From Bradyrhizobium sp. 21 (GTDB lineage: Bacteria; Pseudomonadota; Alphaproteobacteria; Rhizobiales; Xanthobacteraceae): a DNA stretch of 63,996 nucleotides. The stretch is taken from positions 1 through 63,996 of the forward strand of contig NZ_JADPJG010000026.1 in assembly GCF_023073335.1 (NCBI RefSeq), read 5' to 3'. Under the pieces are notes generated by a model, which saw nothing but the letters and a program-made list of their open reading frames with translations, searched no databases and was not told the origin of the DNA. Below are positions 8,440-16,636 of this stretch, piece by piece (the stretch's first letter is position 1; every line of letters starts with the position of its first letter). The translations under genes and the position numbers were made by a program.

Positions 8440-9765
8440 ATGCTCCAAGTCTCTCGCCGCCGTCACCTTCAGCAATTGTCGGGCGCGCTGGGCGCCGCCG
8501 CGTTGGCCGTCGGGACGAGGCCGGCATCGGCTTCAGAGGCCGACATTCCGCCGGAGGGCATCGGCAAGGGCATCCAGCACATCTCCTACAGCGATATCGG
8601 CGGCCGGCCCGACAGCGTGCAGGTGATGTTCAACCGGCAGCACGTCTATGTCGGGCACATGTTCAGTGATGGCGTGACGATCCTGGATGCATCCGATCCG
8701 CGTGCGCTGAAGCCGGTCAATTTCTTCACCGCGGGGCAATACACCCGCACCCACCATTTGCAGGTGGCGGAAGACCTGCTGCTGCTCGCGAACGGCGCCA
8801 ACATCGTCGCGATGCAGTCCTACGACAATATGCGCGGCTATTTCGAGAACACGCTGGTCGACAGCATCACCAAGGCCAAGAAATTCCGCTCCGGCCTCTC
8901 GATCCACGACATCTCGAAACCGAACGAGATGCGCGAGATCGCGTTCCTCGAAATGCCCGGCTTCGGCATCAACCGTCTCTGGTGGCCAGGCGGCCGTTAC
9001 GCCTATGTGTCGGCGCATCTCGACGGCTTCACCGACCACATCCTTTGCGTGGTCGATCTCAAAACCATCACGAAGCCGGAGATCGTCGCAAAATGGTGGC
9101 TGCCGGGCATGAACCGCGCGGCCGGCGAGCCGGCAACCCCGAAGGGCAAGCGCTTCGCACTCCATCACATGATCACGGCGGGCGATCGTGGCTATGCTGC
9201 CTGGCGCGATGGCGGCTTCACCATCCATGACATCAGCGATCCCACCAATCCAAAGCTGCTGTCCCACATCAACTGGTCGCCGCCCTTCGCGGGCGGCACG
9301 CACACTCCATTGCCGCTGCCGAAGCGTCAGCTTGCGATCGTCGCTGATGAAGCCAATGCGGACCAATGCGCCAAGGGTCTGTTCCATACCTTCGTGCTCG
9401 ACGTGCGCGCGCCGGATAACCCGGTGCCGATCGCAACCCTGCCGACGCCGCGCGATCGTGACTTCTGCACCAACGGCACTTTCGGTCCGCACAATCTGCA
9501 CGAGAACCGCCCGGGCGCGTTCCAGAGCGAGGAAACGATCTTCGCGACCTACAATAATGCCGGCGTCAGGGTGTTCGACATCAAGGACGCCTTTGCGCCA
9601 AGGGAGATCGCGTACTGGGTGCCGCCGACGCCGAAGAAGCTCGTTGATCCCCGCCCGAACGTCGCGCTCGCGGCCAAGACCTGTGACGCCTATGTCCGGC
9701 CTGACGGGCTGATGTTCGTCTCCGACTGGAACGCAGGCATGCACGTGCTGCAATATCAGGGATGA
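8440..9765 (+). CDS. Tat-exported LVIVD repeat protein
   Basis: A 441-residue protein. Its N-terminus (SRRRHLQQLSGALGAAALAVG, residues 5-25) fits a twin-arginine signal: S-R-R-x-h-L then a mildly hydrophobic segment and an ASA cleavage site. The body repeats the LVIVD-type blade pattern (for example GVTILDASDPRALKPV, LSIHDISKPNEMREI, FTIHDISDPTNPKLL, GVRVFDIKDAFAPREI), which forms a beta-propeller-like fold. Conserved His-rich stretches such as HHMITAGD and GPHNLHENRPG could bind a metal or cofactor, which would fit Tat export. The function of this family is not established. An A9-T-G6 run lies just before the ribosome site; the start at 8440 follows GGGGGGAAAT. Confidence 0.8.
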   Translation: MLQVSRRRHLQQLSGALGAAALAVGTRPASASEADIPPEGIGKGIQHISYSDIGGRPDSVQVMFNRQHVYVGHMFSDGVTILDASDPRALKPVNFFTAGQYTRTHHLQVAEDLLLLANGANIVAMQSYDNMRGYFENTLVDSITKAKKFRSGLSIHDISKPNEMREIAFLEMPGFGINRLWWPGGRYAYVSAHLDGFTDHILCVVDLKTITKPEIVAKWWLPGMNRAAGEPATPKGKRFALHHMITAGDRGYAAWRDGGFTIHDISDPTNPKLLSHINWSPPFAGGTHTPLPLPKRQLAIVADEANADQCAKGLFHTFVLDVRAPDNPVPIATLPTPRDRDFCTNGTFGPHNLHENRPGAFQSEETIFATYNNAGVRVFDIKDAFAPREIAYWVPPTPKKLVDPRPNVALAAKTCDAYVRPDGLMFVSDWNAGMHVLQYQG

Positions 9766-9780
9766 GCGGTGTACGGTCGT

Positions 9781-9811
9781 GGGATGGGTTACGCTTACGC
9801 AAACCCACCCC
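9781..9811. repeat. Short palindromic intergenic repeat, copy 1
   Basis: An imperfect inverted repeat built on GGGTTACGC...GCAAACCC lies between the convergent LVIVD and M20 genes. A related GTGGGTCAGCG...CGTAAGCCACC element lies at the other end of the M20 gene. Elements of this type are scattered through rhizobial intergenic DNA. Confidence 0.45.
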
Positions 9812-9820
9812 GCAGGCCTG

Positions 9821-10993
9821 CTAGCCCGCCGGCATCCGTGTCTCGACCAGCCGCGCCCAGAACGAGGCGCCGTGGCCCAGAATGTTGTCGTTGAAGATAT
9901 AGGCCGGGTGGTGGCACTCGTTGCCGTCGCCCATGCCGACCAGGATCATCGCGCCCGGGCGGGCTTCCAGCATGAAGGAGAAGTCCTCGGCGCCCATCAT
10001 CGGAATGAACTTGTCGTTGACGCGCTCGCTGCCGACGATGTCGCGGGCGATGTCGGCGGCAAGGCCGGCCTCGCGTGGATGGTTCATCGTCACCGGATAC
10101 ATCCGCGTGTACTTCGTCTCCGCCGAGCCGCCATAGGCGCGCGCGACGTTGTCGGCGACCTCGCCGATGCGGCGCTCCACGAGATCGCGCACGTCAGGAT
10201 CGAGCGTGCGCACGGTGCCGCCGAGCTCGGCGATCTCCGGGATGATGTTGAAGGCCGTGCCGGAATGAAACTGCGTGATCGAGATGACCGCCGATTTGAG
10301 CGGATCGACGTTGCGCGCGACGATCGATTGCAGCGCATTGACGATCTGCGAGCCGATCAGCACGCTGTCGACGGATTTGTGCGGACCCGCGCCGGCGTGG
10401 CCGCCCTTGCCGTGAACGGTGATCTGGATGTTGTCGGAGGAGGCGAGCATCGCGCCGGGGGTCGTGGCGAAATGGCCTTCGGGCAGGCCCGGCATGTTGT
10501 GCATGCCGTAGACCTCCTGGATGTTCCAGCGCGTCATCAGGCCGTCCTCGACCATGGCCTTGCCGCCGCCGCCGCCTTCCTCGGCGGGCTGGAAAATCAC
10601 GATCGCGTTGCCGTCGAAGTTGCGGGTCTCGGCGAGATATTTTGCGGCCCCCAGCAGCATGGCGGTGTGGCCGTCATGGCCGCAGGCGTGCATCTTGCCG
10701 GGGACTTTTGAGGCGTAGGCGACGCCCGACGTCTCCATGATCGGCAGCGCGTCCATGTCGGCGCGGAGCCCAATGGTCTTGCCGGAGGCCGATTTGCGGC
10801 CGCGGATCACGCCGACCACGCCGGTGCGGCCGATGCCCGTCACCACCTCGTCGCAGCCGAATTCGCGCAGTCTGTCAGCGACGATGCCGGCGGTGCGGTG
10901 GACTTCGTATTGCAGCTCCGGGTTCTCGTGGAAGTCATGGCGCCAGGCGGCCATTTCGTCGGAGAGGGCGGCAATACGGTTGACGATGGGCAT
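9821..10993 (-). CDS. M20 family amidohydrolase (hippurate hydrolase-like)
   Basis: A 390-residue metallopeptidase-fold hydrolase of the M20D group. Metal ligands are visible in MHACGHDGHTAM (Cys and His pair near residue 105) and in the QPAEEGGGG segment with the catalytic Glu; the lid domain begins near HGKGGHAGAGPH. The C-terminal MGAEDFSFM and CHHPAY complete the family pattern. Members cleave N-acyl amino acids such as hippurate or indole-acetyl amino acids, or N-acetyl-diaminopimelate; the substrate here is open. The start ATG at 10993 has a GAAACGGACCCC stretch upstream rather than a strong ribosome site. The gene is monocistronic and framed by two related palindromic repeats. Confidence 0.9.
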   Translation of the reverse strand: MPIVNRIAALSDEMAAWRHDFHENPELQYEVHRTAGIVADRLREFGCDEVVTGIGRTGVVGVIRGRKSASGKTIGLRADMDALPIMETSGVAYASKVPGKMHACGHDGHTAMLLGAAKYLAETRNFDGNAIVIFQPAEEGGGGGKAMVEDGLMTRWNIQEVYGMHNMPGLPEGHFATTPGAMLASSDNIQITVHGKGGHAGAGPHKSVDSVLIGSQIVNALQSIVARNVDPLKSAVISITQFHSGTAFNIIPEIAELGGTVRTLDPDVRDLVERRIGEVADNVARAYGGSAETKYTRMYPVTMNHPREAGLAADIARDIVGSERVNDKFIPMMGAEDFSFMLEARPGAMILVGMGDGNECHHPAYIFNDNILGHGASFWARLVETRMPAG

Positions 10994-11023
10994 GGGGAGG
11001 GGTCCGTTTCTTATGATGAATTC

Positions 11024-11053
11024 GGTGGGTGGGTCAGCGTAGCGTAAGCCACC
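11024..11053. repeat. Short palindromic intergenic repeat, copy 2
   Basis: GGTGGGTC and AGCCACC arms around AGCGTAGCGTA form an imperfect inverted repeat 31 bp upstream of the M20 start. It resembles the element at 9781-9811 on the far side of the same gene. Confidence 0.45.
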
Positions 11054-11184
11054 GCCGTGTCACAGGAGCATGTCGATCAGGCCGGCGCGCGAGGTCGAGG
11101 GGTGACCGGGGGGCGGGCCGGCCCGCCGGGCGGGACTTGCAGCTCCTGGGTGGCAAAAATTAACTGTCAATCACGGAGCATTGA

Positions 11185-11208
11185 CTGACAGATATTGAAA
11201 TCTGTCAG
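11185..11208. promoter_or_regulatory. 9-bp perfect inverted repeat, probable operator
   Basis: CTGACAGAT (11185-11193) and ATCTGTCAG (11200-11208) are perfectly inverted around ATTGAA. A further TGTCAAT/ATTGAC pair overlaps its left side. The symmetry and size fit a TetR-class binding site, and a TetR gene starts 330 bp downstream, though closer genes could be the target. Confidence 0.5.
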
Positions 11209-11347
11209 CGAGACATGTATATCCGTGCTCGGACGCTCCGATTGGGCGTCCCGCGGCTACCCCCGGAAGTCCCGACATCCGAAACAAATGCGGATCGCAG
11301 GGCGAAATCGAAGAGAGGGGACCGCGGACGAATGGAGACTTAAGGCA

Positions 11348-11449
11348 ATGACGACCGAAATCATCAATCTGACCGGCACAATTGGGCACTGGCTCAATTT
11401 ACTGGTCGCGCGCCAGATCGCGGCGCAGGCTGCAAAACTGCCTCATTGA
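11348..11449 (+). CDS. Possible 33-residue small protein
   Basis: An ATG at 11348 opens a 33-codon frame reading MTTEIINLTGTIGHWLNLLVARQ and then AAQAAKLPH. It has amino acid use typical of a real short amphipathic helix protein, and a purine-rich GGAGACTTAAGGC precedes it. It lies between the inverted repeat at 11185 and the TetR gene. Existence as a translated gene is plausible but unproven; the 540-bp stretch from 10994 to 11536 otherwise holds only the repeats described. Confidence 0.35.
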   Translation: MTTEIINLTGTIGHWLNLLVARQIAAQAAKLPH

Positions 11450-11536
11450 GGCGAGAGCTTTCCGAAACGACCGGTTGGGGCGCTTCGGAAGCAGCTCCAT
11501 CGCCGGGTCAACCCTGAACGGGAACAAGGTGCTGGC

Positions 11537-12121
11537 ATGAATGAAGCCGTTATCCTGACGCCGGAGCGGATCCTCGAAGTCACCGAGGACGTATTGCGGC
11601 GCTACGGACTTGCCAAGGCCACCGTGGTCGACGTTGCCCGTGCGCTCGATGTGAGCCACGGCAGCGTCTATCGCCATTTCCCGAGCAAGGCCTCGCTGCG
11701 CGAGGCCGTCGCCAAACGCTGGCTGGACCGCATCGACGCGCCGTTGCTGGCGATCGCCAAGGAGCAAGGCCCGGCGCCTGACAGGCTCGACCGTTGGCTG
11801 CGCACGCTGTTCGCGGCCAAGCGTTCGCGCGTGCTCGACGATCCCGAGATGTTCGACACCTATCTGACGCTGGCCCGCGAGGCCTGCGCAGCCGTCAAAT
11901 GTCACAAGGACACCATGATCGACCAGATCGCGGCGATTCTGACCGACGGCGTGAAGCAGGGCGTATTTGCTGTCGACGACGTCAAGACCACCGCGCGCGC
12001 GCTCTTCGATGCGACCGTGCGCTTCCACCATCCGGCCCATGCCGACGAGTGGAAGGACGCCGACCTGCCCGCGCGCGTCGACGCAACGCTGGCGCTGGTG
12101 CTGCGCGGACTGAAGGCTTAG
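11537..12121 (+). CDS. TetR family transcriptional regulator
   Basis: A 194-residue regulator of normal TetR length. Residues about 10-55 form the helix-turn-helix domain: ERILEVTEDVLRRYG leads into VVDVARALDVSHGSVYRHFPSK, with the recognition helix at SHGSVYRHF. The remaining residues form the helical ligand-binding and dimer domain with LRTLFAAKRSR and MFDTYLTLARE helices. Such proteins repress their own or neighbouring genes until a small ligand binds. No efflux or catabolic gene is adjacent, so the target is unknown; the inverted repeat at 11185-11208 is a candidate site. The gene is convergent with the response regulator at 12228. Confidence 0.9.
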   Translation: MNEAVILTPERILEVTEDVLRRYGLAKATVVDVARALDVSHGSVYRHFPSKASLREAVAKRWLDRIDAPLLAIAKEQGPAPDRLDRWLRTLFAAKRSRVLDDPEMFDTYLTLAREACAAVKCHKDTMIDQIAAILTDGVKQGVFAVDDVKTTARALFDATVRFHHPAHADEWKDADLPARVDATLALVLRGLKA

Positions 12122-12157
12122 AGCTTCGCTCTCGAGCAAATTTAGTCGCGGAAGCGA

Positions 12158-12204
12158 CCCCTCATCCGGCGCTTCGCGCCACCTTCTCCCACGAGGGGAG
12201 AAGG
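12158..12204. repeat. Palindromic repeat with hairpin between convergent genes
   Basis: The stretch starts CCCCTCATCCGGCGCTTCGC and ends in a hairpin with 9-bp arms CCTTCTCCC (12182-12190) and GGGAGAAGG (12196-12204). Similar sequences occur at 43685-43801. It lies between two convergent genes and may act as a bidirectional terminator. Confidence 0.6.
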
Positions 12205-12227
12205 AAGAAAGCGCGCAACATCCCACT

Positions 12228-12878
12228 CTAAATCCGCGTCAGCCCGCAACTCGCCGCCAAGCGTACGAGCTGCGCGTCGGTGCGCGCGCCGGTCTTGGTC
12301 TTGATCAGATAGTGATAGTTCTGCACCGTCTTCACACTGAGATTGAGATGCGTCGCGATCTGTTCGGTGGTGGCGCCGCCGGCGAACTGGCGCAGGATCT
12401 CAATCTCGCGCTCACCCAGTTGATCCAGCGCAGAGCCCGCCGACAGGCTGTCCTCGGCGAGAATATGCGCGACGTCGTCGCTCATGGCGCGTTCGCCGCG
12501 CGCAACGCTGCGGATCGCGGACACGACCGACGACGGCTCGCTGCTCTTGGTGACGAAGCCGCTGGCGCCGGCGCCGAAGGCGGCCTTCACCAGCACGGCC
12601 TCGTTGTGCATGGTGAAAACGAGGATCCGCGCCCGCGGGCTGCGCGCGCGGATGTTGCGGATCGCCTCCAGCCCGCTCGCGCCGGGCATCGAGATATCAA
12701 GCACGACGACATCAGGATCGTGCGCCTTGAAGGCGCTGTAGGCGTCCGCGGCGCTGTCGGCTTCCGCCACGACATGGAGATCGCCCTGGCTCTCCAGCAC
12801 ACGCCGGTAGCCCTGGCGGACGATCGGATGATCGTCGACCAGCAGCACGGAGATTCCTGTTGCCGCAATCTCGTTCAT
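12228..12878 (-). CDS. NarL/FixJ family response regulator
   Basis: A 216-residue two-component regulator. The receiver domain begins at VLLVDDHPIV, with acidic Asp15/Asp16, the phosphoacceptor Asp61 in VVVLDISMPG and the conserved Lys in FVTKSSEP. Residues about 150-210 carry a LuxR-type helix-turn-helix (LGEREIEILRQFAGG and LSVKTVQNYHYLIKTK). The start at 12878 is preferred because the receiver fold begins right after it; the open frame continues upstream only as antisense of the kinase. It follows the cognate kinase gene after 7 bp, so the two form an operon. Targets may include the divergent operon starting at 14470. Confidence 0.9.
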   Translation of the reverse strand: MNEIAATGISVLLVDDHPIVRQGYRRVLESQGDLHVVAEADSAADAYSAFKAHDPDVVVLDISMPGASGLEAIRNIRARSPRARILVFTMHNEAVLVKAAFGAGASGFVTKSSEPSSVVSAIRSVARGERAMSDDVAHILAEDSLSAGSALDQLGEREIEILRQFAGGATTEQIATHLNLSVKTVQNYHYLIKTKTGARTDAQLVRLAASCGLTRI

Positions 12879-12885
12879 CCCGGCC

Positions 12886-14256
12886 TCACGCGGCCAGCGG
12901 GATCGTGGCGGCGACGCTGAGTCCGCCATGGGCGGGCAGGATCGACAATGATCCGCCGGCCGCCGCGACGCGCTCGCGGATGCCGGTGAGGCCAAAGCCG
13001 GCCGACCGCGCCACGCGTGCCGCATCGCCGCCGCCATCGTCCTCGACACGGATCAGCAACGAATCGTCGTCGCCCGTGCGCCGCTCGACGCGCAGGGAAA
13101 TCTCGCGTGCCGCGCCGTGGCGCAACGCGTTGGTCAGGCACTCCTGCGCGACGCGATAGGCGGTGGTGGCGGCCGGGCCGCTGATGTCGGTGAGATCGCC
13201 CTTGAGATCGAGCTGGATCGTCGGCCGCGCCGCGCTCTCCGAACGCCAGCTATCCACCAAATTCACGAGGCTCGCCTCCAGTCCAAGCTCCGCAGGCAGG
13301 GGATTGCGCAGCCGCTTCAGCGCATCGCGCAGCGAGGCCATCAGATGATGCGTGGCCTGCGAGATCATCCGCGCGTCCTGCGCGATGGCGTTGTCCTTGT
13401 CTGTCTTCGTGCTCGCCGTCTCGATGGTGTTGGCGAAGGCGAGGATGGCGGAAAGATTTTGCCCGAACTCGTCGTGCAACTCGCGGGCGAGCGCACGGCG
13501 CTCGTCGTCGCGGATCTCGATCAGCCGCCGCGTCAGCGCCGCGCGCTGTTCGGTCGCTTCCTCCAGCCGGCCGCCGAGCTCGCCGACGGCGCTGCCGATC
13601 ATCGCAAGCTCCATCGAGCGGAAGCGCGGCAGTTTCGTGCGATACTGGCCGCGCGCCATGCGCTGCAAGGCGGTCACGATCGTGCGCGCCGGCGCCAGCG
13701 CATGCGCGATCGCGAGTGAAGCCAGCAGCGCAATCGCCGCCGCCATCAGCAGCGCGACGTCGATCACGTTGAGGATGTACTCCCAGGCGAGCGAGATGGC
13801 GGCCGCCGCATCCGGCGTCGCGACCACCGTTCCGGCGGTCGCCGCGCGGGGACTGACGGGCCGTATCACTTCGGCGTGGCTGCCGAGGAAGGTCGGCACA
13901 ATCGATGCGAACCAGCGCGGCGGCGTCTTGCCTAGCCCCTCGCTCTGGCCGCAGAGCGGCTTTTCGAACGCGATCGCCGGCTGGAATTCGACGCAGACGC
14001 CGGGCGAGATCAGCTTCATCGTCTCCAGCGTGCGCCACTCCGGAACCGGCAGCAGCTGCTCGCGCGTTCTGCTGCTGCGCAACAAGAACTCGTGCCAGTA
14101 CAACGCCTGAAGCGCCTGCGCGACCCGTTGCGCCGAGGCCGCCGTGGCCCGGTCGACGCTGCGATAGGCGTCGAACGTGGCCCATACGGTCGCCGCGCCG
14201 AGGCACACCACTACGATAAGCAGCAAACGGGCGACAAGCTGAAGCACGAGGCGCAT
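12886..14256 (-). CDS. NarX/UhpB-type sensor histidine kinase
   Basis: A 456-residue membrane kinase of the HPK7 (HisKA_3) group. A transmembrane helix near residues 3-24 and a second near 175-205 (NVIDVALLMAAAIALLASLAIAHAL) enclose a periplasmic sensor of about 150 residues with several tryptophans and two cysteines. A HAMP-like linker follows. The phosphoacceptor His is in ARELHDEFGQNL, the N-box in ECLTNALRHG and the G-box in GFGLTGIRERV. It should phosphorylate the NarL-type regulator encoded next. The ATG at 14256 (MRLVLQLVARLLL) puts the first helix at the usual place; a longer frame from 14355 adds a non-conserved tail. Confidence 0.88.
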   Translation of the reverse strand: MRLVLQLVARLLLIVVVCLGAATVWATFDAYRSVDRATAASAQRVAQALQALYWHEFLLRSSRTREQLLPVPEWRTLETMKLISPGVCVEFQPAIAFEKPLCGQSEGLGKTPPRWFASIVPTFLGSHAEVIRPVSPRAATAGTVVATPDAAAAISLAWEYILNVIDVALLMAAAIALLASLAIAHALAPARTIVTALQRMARGQYRTKLPRFRSMELAMIGSAVGELGGRLEEATEQRAALTRRLIEIRDDERRALARELHDEFGQNLSAILAFANTIETASTKTDKDNAIAQDARMISQATHHLMASLRDALKRLRNPLPAELGLEASLVNLVDSWRSESAARPTIQLDLKGDLTDISGPAATTAYRVAQECLTNALRHGAAREISLRVERRTGDDDSLLIRVEDDGGGDAARVARSAGFGLTGIRERVAAAGGSLSILPAHGGLSVAATIPLAA

Positions 14257-14469
14257 GCGATCACCCTCAACCTTTGATAAGCTCAGCCTAACAACGCCGC
14301 CGCGCCTTGCCAATTGCGAGGCAGGGCCGGATGACAGCTCGGGCAAATTTCCCAAGCCGGATTGGGCATGGGTCTTTGGACCGGGGGCGGCGGCTTTGAT
14401 CTAATCGGGCGGGAATCGTTGCCGGCCAATCTTTGCGGGCAGATCTTTGCGGGCCAGGAGCAGTGCAGC

Positions 14470-15240
14470 ATGAGTTCGATGACGATTGGACCGATCGCGG
14501 GGAGCGCGACCGACCCATCCGAGCGCAGCGCGCTGCTGTTCTGGATGATCTTCACCGGGCTTTCGATCTTCGCCGTCGTGCTGCTGTGGCGCTTCGGCCT
14601 GATCCGCCTGATGCTGACCTCGGACCGCACCTACATTTCCAGCGTGATCGCGCTGCTCTATGTCGTCACCTGCGGTCATTGCTTCCTGCGCACGCGGGCC
14701 ATTGCCCGTGAGGGCGCGGCGGCAAGGCGCTGCCGCGCGGTGCTTGCGGCGCCCGAGGGCGGCCAGGCGCTCGACGCCGGCGCAGCCGCGCTGCCACGCG
14801 GGCTGGTGCGGGACCACATCGAGAGCCTGGTGACCAAGGCCGCCGCGCAGGATTATCGGCCGGTCGACCAGACGCTGCTGCTGCGGACGCTGGCCGACCG
14901 CCTGCGCGGCTCCAACGGGTTCGGTGCCTTCGTCTCCGACACGCTGATGAAGCTCGGCCTGCTCGGCACCATCGTCGGCTTCATCATCATGTTGGCGCCG
15001 ATCGCGGGGCTGGACGCCGCCGACAAGGTCGCGATGCGCTCCTCGATGGGACTGATGAGCGACGGCATGGCAGTCGCGATGTACACGACGCTGGCGGGCC
15101 TGGTCGGCTCGATCCTGGTCCGGATCCAGTACTACATGCTGGACGCTGCGACCCAGCGGGTGTTCTCCGATGCGGTGGTGTTGACCGAGACTTATGTGAC
15201 GCCGGTGCTGGAGCGCAAAGGCGCTGGAACCCCGTCATGA
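14470..15240 (+). CDS. MotA/TolQ/ExbB-like proton channel protein
   Basis: A 256-residue inner-membrane protein. Hydrophobic helices lie at about 22-45 and 56-72, then a cytoplasmic region of about 80 residues, then helices at about 157-178 and 195-217. The last two (FVSDTLMKLGLLGTIVGFIIML and DGMAVAMYTTLAGLVGSILV) carry the Gly- and Thr-rich pattern of the TolQ/ExbB/MotA channel core. Homologues form a pentamer that uses the proton gradient to drive a partner around which it rotates. The ATG at 14470 follows an AGGAGC site. The stop overlaps the next start by four bases, and the partner encoded next has TolR/MotB topology. Confidence 0.85.
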   Translation: MSSMTIGPIAGSATDPSERSALLFWMIFTGLSIFAVVLLWRFGLIRLMLTSDRTYISSVIALLYVVTCGHCFLRTRAIAREGAAARRCRAVLAAPEGGQALDAGAAALPRGLVRDHIESLVTKAAAQDYRPVDQTLLLRTLADRLRGSNGFGAFVSDTLMKLGLLGTIVGFIIMLAPIAGLDAADKVAMRSSMGLMSDGMAVAMYTTLAGLVGSILVRIQYYMLDAATQRVFSDAVVLTETYVTPVLERKGAGTPS

Positions 15241-15923
15241 TGGACGACTTTGGCCTCTATCCGCGTGAGGAGCCGTTCGATCCCCTGGGCGTGATGCTGT
15301 TCAAGGCGCTTCAGGTGATCGCTTTCCTGTTCTTCCTCGCGCTGCTCGCGGTCTCGCCGGACGCCAAGGACGGCAAGATCGACTCCAAGGCCGAGTTCAT
15401 GATCACGCTGGACTGGCCGGACAGCCATCCTGACGATCTCGACTTGTTCGTGCAGGATCCCGTGGGTAATATCGCCTGGTATCGCCACCGCGAGGCCGGC
15501 TTCCTCACGCTCGACCGCGACGATCGCGGCGGAGCCAACGACTTCATCGTGGTCAACGGCAAGAAGATCGCCTCGCCGATTCGCGAGGAGATCGTCACGG
15601 TGCGGGGCATCGTTCCCGGCGAATACACCGTCAATGTCTCGCATTTCGTGGCGACGACCGGCGAACCCGTCACGGCCAATGTGAAGGTGCAGAAGCTCAA
15701 TCCGACCGCGCAAGTGGTCTTCGACAACAAGTTCACCCTCGATCATACCGGCGACGAGAAGACCGCGGTGCGGTTCCGGCTCGATGCCGAGGGTAAGGTC
15801 GTCAATGTGGACCAGCGGCCTAAATCGCTGCTGGAGACGTTCCGCAGCGGCTGGCGCAATGGCGCCGATCTCGACCCGAGCACCGGTGTGAGCAAGAACG
15901 CTGTGAGAGTGCGCCGTGAATAG
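15237..15923 (+). CDS. Single-span membrane protein with TolR/MotB topology and YfaP-like domain
   Basis: A 228-residue protein. A short cytoplasmic N-terminus with FDPLG is followed by one helix at residues 18-39 and a periplasmic domain of about 185 residues. This is the topology of ExbD, TolR and MotB. The periplasmic part is not the TolR or OmpA fold: it reads FMITLDWPDSHPDDLDLFVQ with DPVGNIAWYR after it, and a later VRGIVPGEYTVNVSHF. That matches the beta-sandwich pattern of YfaP/DUF2135-like domains. An Asp and a Lys sit at the membrane border where stator partners carry their proton-binding residue. Overlapping starts and stops on both sides show tight operon coupling. Function unknown. 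Confidence 0.7.
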   Translation: MMDDFGLYPREEPFDPLGVMLFKALQVIAFLFFLALLAVSPDAKDGKIDSKAEFMITLDWPDSHPDDLDLFVQDPVGNIAWYRHREAGFLTLDRDDRGGANDFIVVNGKKIASPIREEIVTVRGIVPGEYTVNVSHFVATTGEPVTANVKVQKLNPTAQVVFDNKFTLDHTGDEKTAVRFRLDAEGKVVNVDQRPKSLLETFRSGWRNGADLDPSTGVSKNAVRVRRE

Positions 15924-16521
15924 CTTGCAGACGGTCATCCTCACGCTATCGATAGCCTACGCGGTCATCGGCGCACTGCTGCTGGTCGTGTTGGTCTATG
16001 CGCGGCTGCACTGGTCGTTCAAGGCGGTCGCGGTGGTCGTGACCAGCGCGTTCTATGTCGTCAGCTTTACGGAAATGCGTGGGCTGCTCGGCTGGGCCAG
16101 CGTCGACCGGCTGCCGGCAACCTTCAAGCTGCTGAAGGCCCGCATCGTCGAACCGCATTCGCTGGAGGGCGATCCCGGCTCGATCTATCTTTGGGTCGAG
16201 CAGCTGGACGAGGACAATCGCCCGAGCGGGATCCCGCGCGCCTTTCGTGTGCCCTACAATGACAGGCTGGCCGACAAGACCCATGCGGCAGAGAACGAGA
16301 TCGCGCTGGGACATCCGCAAGGCGGCCGCGCCGCTGATTTCGGCGGCGGCGATGGCAGCCTGATCGACATGGTCAGAGAATATGTGACGCCCAAGACCAT
16401 CATGGAAACGAGCGGAGGTGATTCCTCGACCGGCGAGTTCAGCGCTCCGCAGGCCGGCGCGCAAGGCGCTGTGTTCACGCCGGTGCCGCCGCCCCGGATG
16501 CCGCCGAAGGACGAGCAATAG
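15916..16521 (+). CDS. Membrane protein of unknown function, third gene of the TolQ-like operon
   Basis: A 201-residue protein beginning at a GTG that overlaps the preceding gene by 8 bp. Two hydrophobic helices lie at about 7-29 and 34-52. The rest (VDRLPATFKLLKARIVEP, then SIYLWVEQLDEDNRPSGIPRAFRVPYNDRLAD) is a small beta-rich soluble domain, and the tail is Gly/Pro-rich and probably disordered (AGAQGAVFTPVPPPRMPP). I do not recognise the family. Translational coupling to a TolQ-like and a TolR-like gene makes a third subunit of the same complex likely, but no motif shows what it does. Confidence 0.65.
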   Translation: MNSLQTVILTLSIAYAVIGALLLVVLVYARLHWSFKAVAVVVTSAFYVVSFTEMRGLLGWASVDRLPATFKLLKARIVEPHSLEGDPGSIYLWVEQLDEDNRPSGIPRAFRVPYNDRLADKTHAAENEIALGHPQGGRAADFGGGDGSLIDMVREYVTPKTIMETSGGDSSTGEFSAPQAGAQGAVFTPVPPPRMPPKDEQ

Positions 16522-16597
16522 GCTCCTTCACCATCGCCGCAGAAGCCCGCTGGAAAACAGACCCGTGCAGGCGCATCTTGACGTCCCTCAATTTGGC

Positions 16598-16616
16598 CTT
16601 ATCGGCTTCCGATAAG
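16598..16616. promoter_or_regulatory. Perfect inverted repeat before the phosphoesterase gene
   Basis: CTTATCGG and CCGATAAG are perfect 8-bp arms around CTT. It lies 77 bp after the membrane operon and 21 bp before the phosphoesterase start. Without a long T-tract it may be an operator, an mRNA hairpin in the leader or an attenuating terminator between the two transcription units. Confidence 0.4.
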
Positions 16617-16636
16617 AGCTTTGGGGTGGAGGGTGC

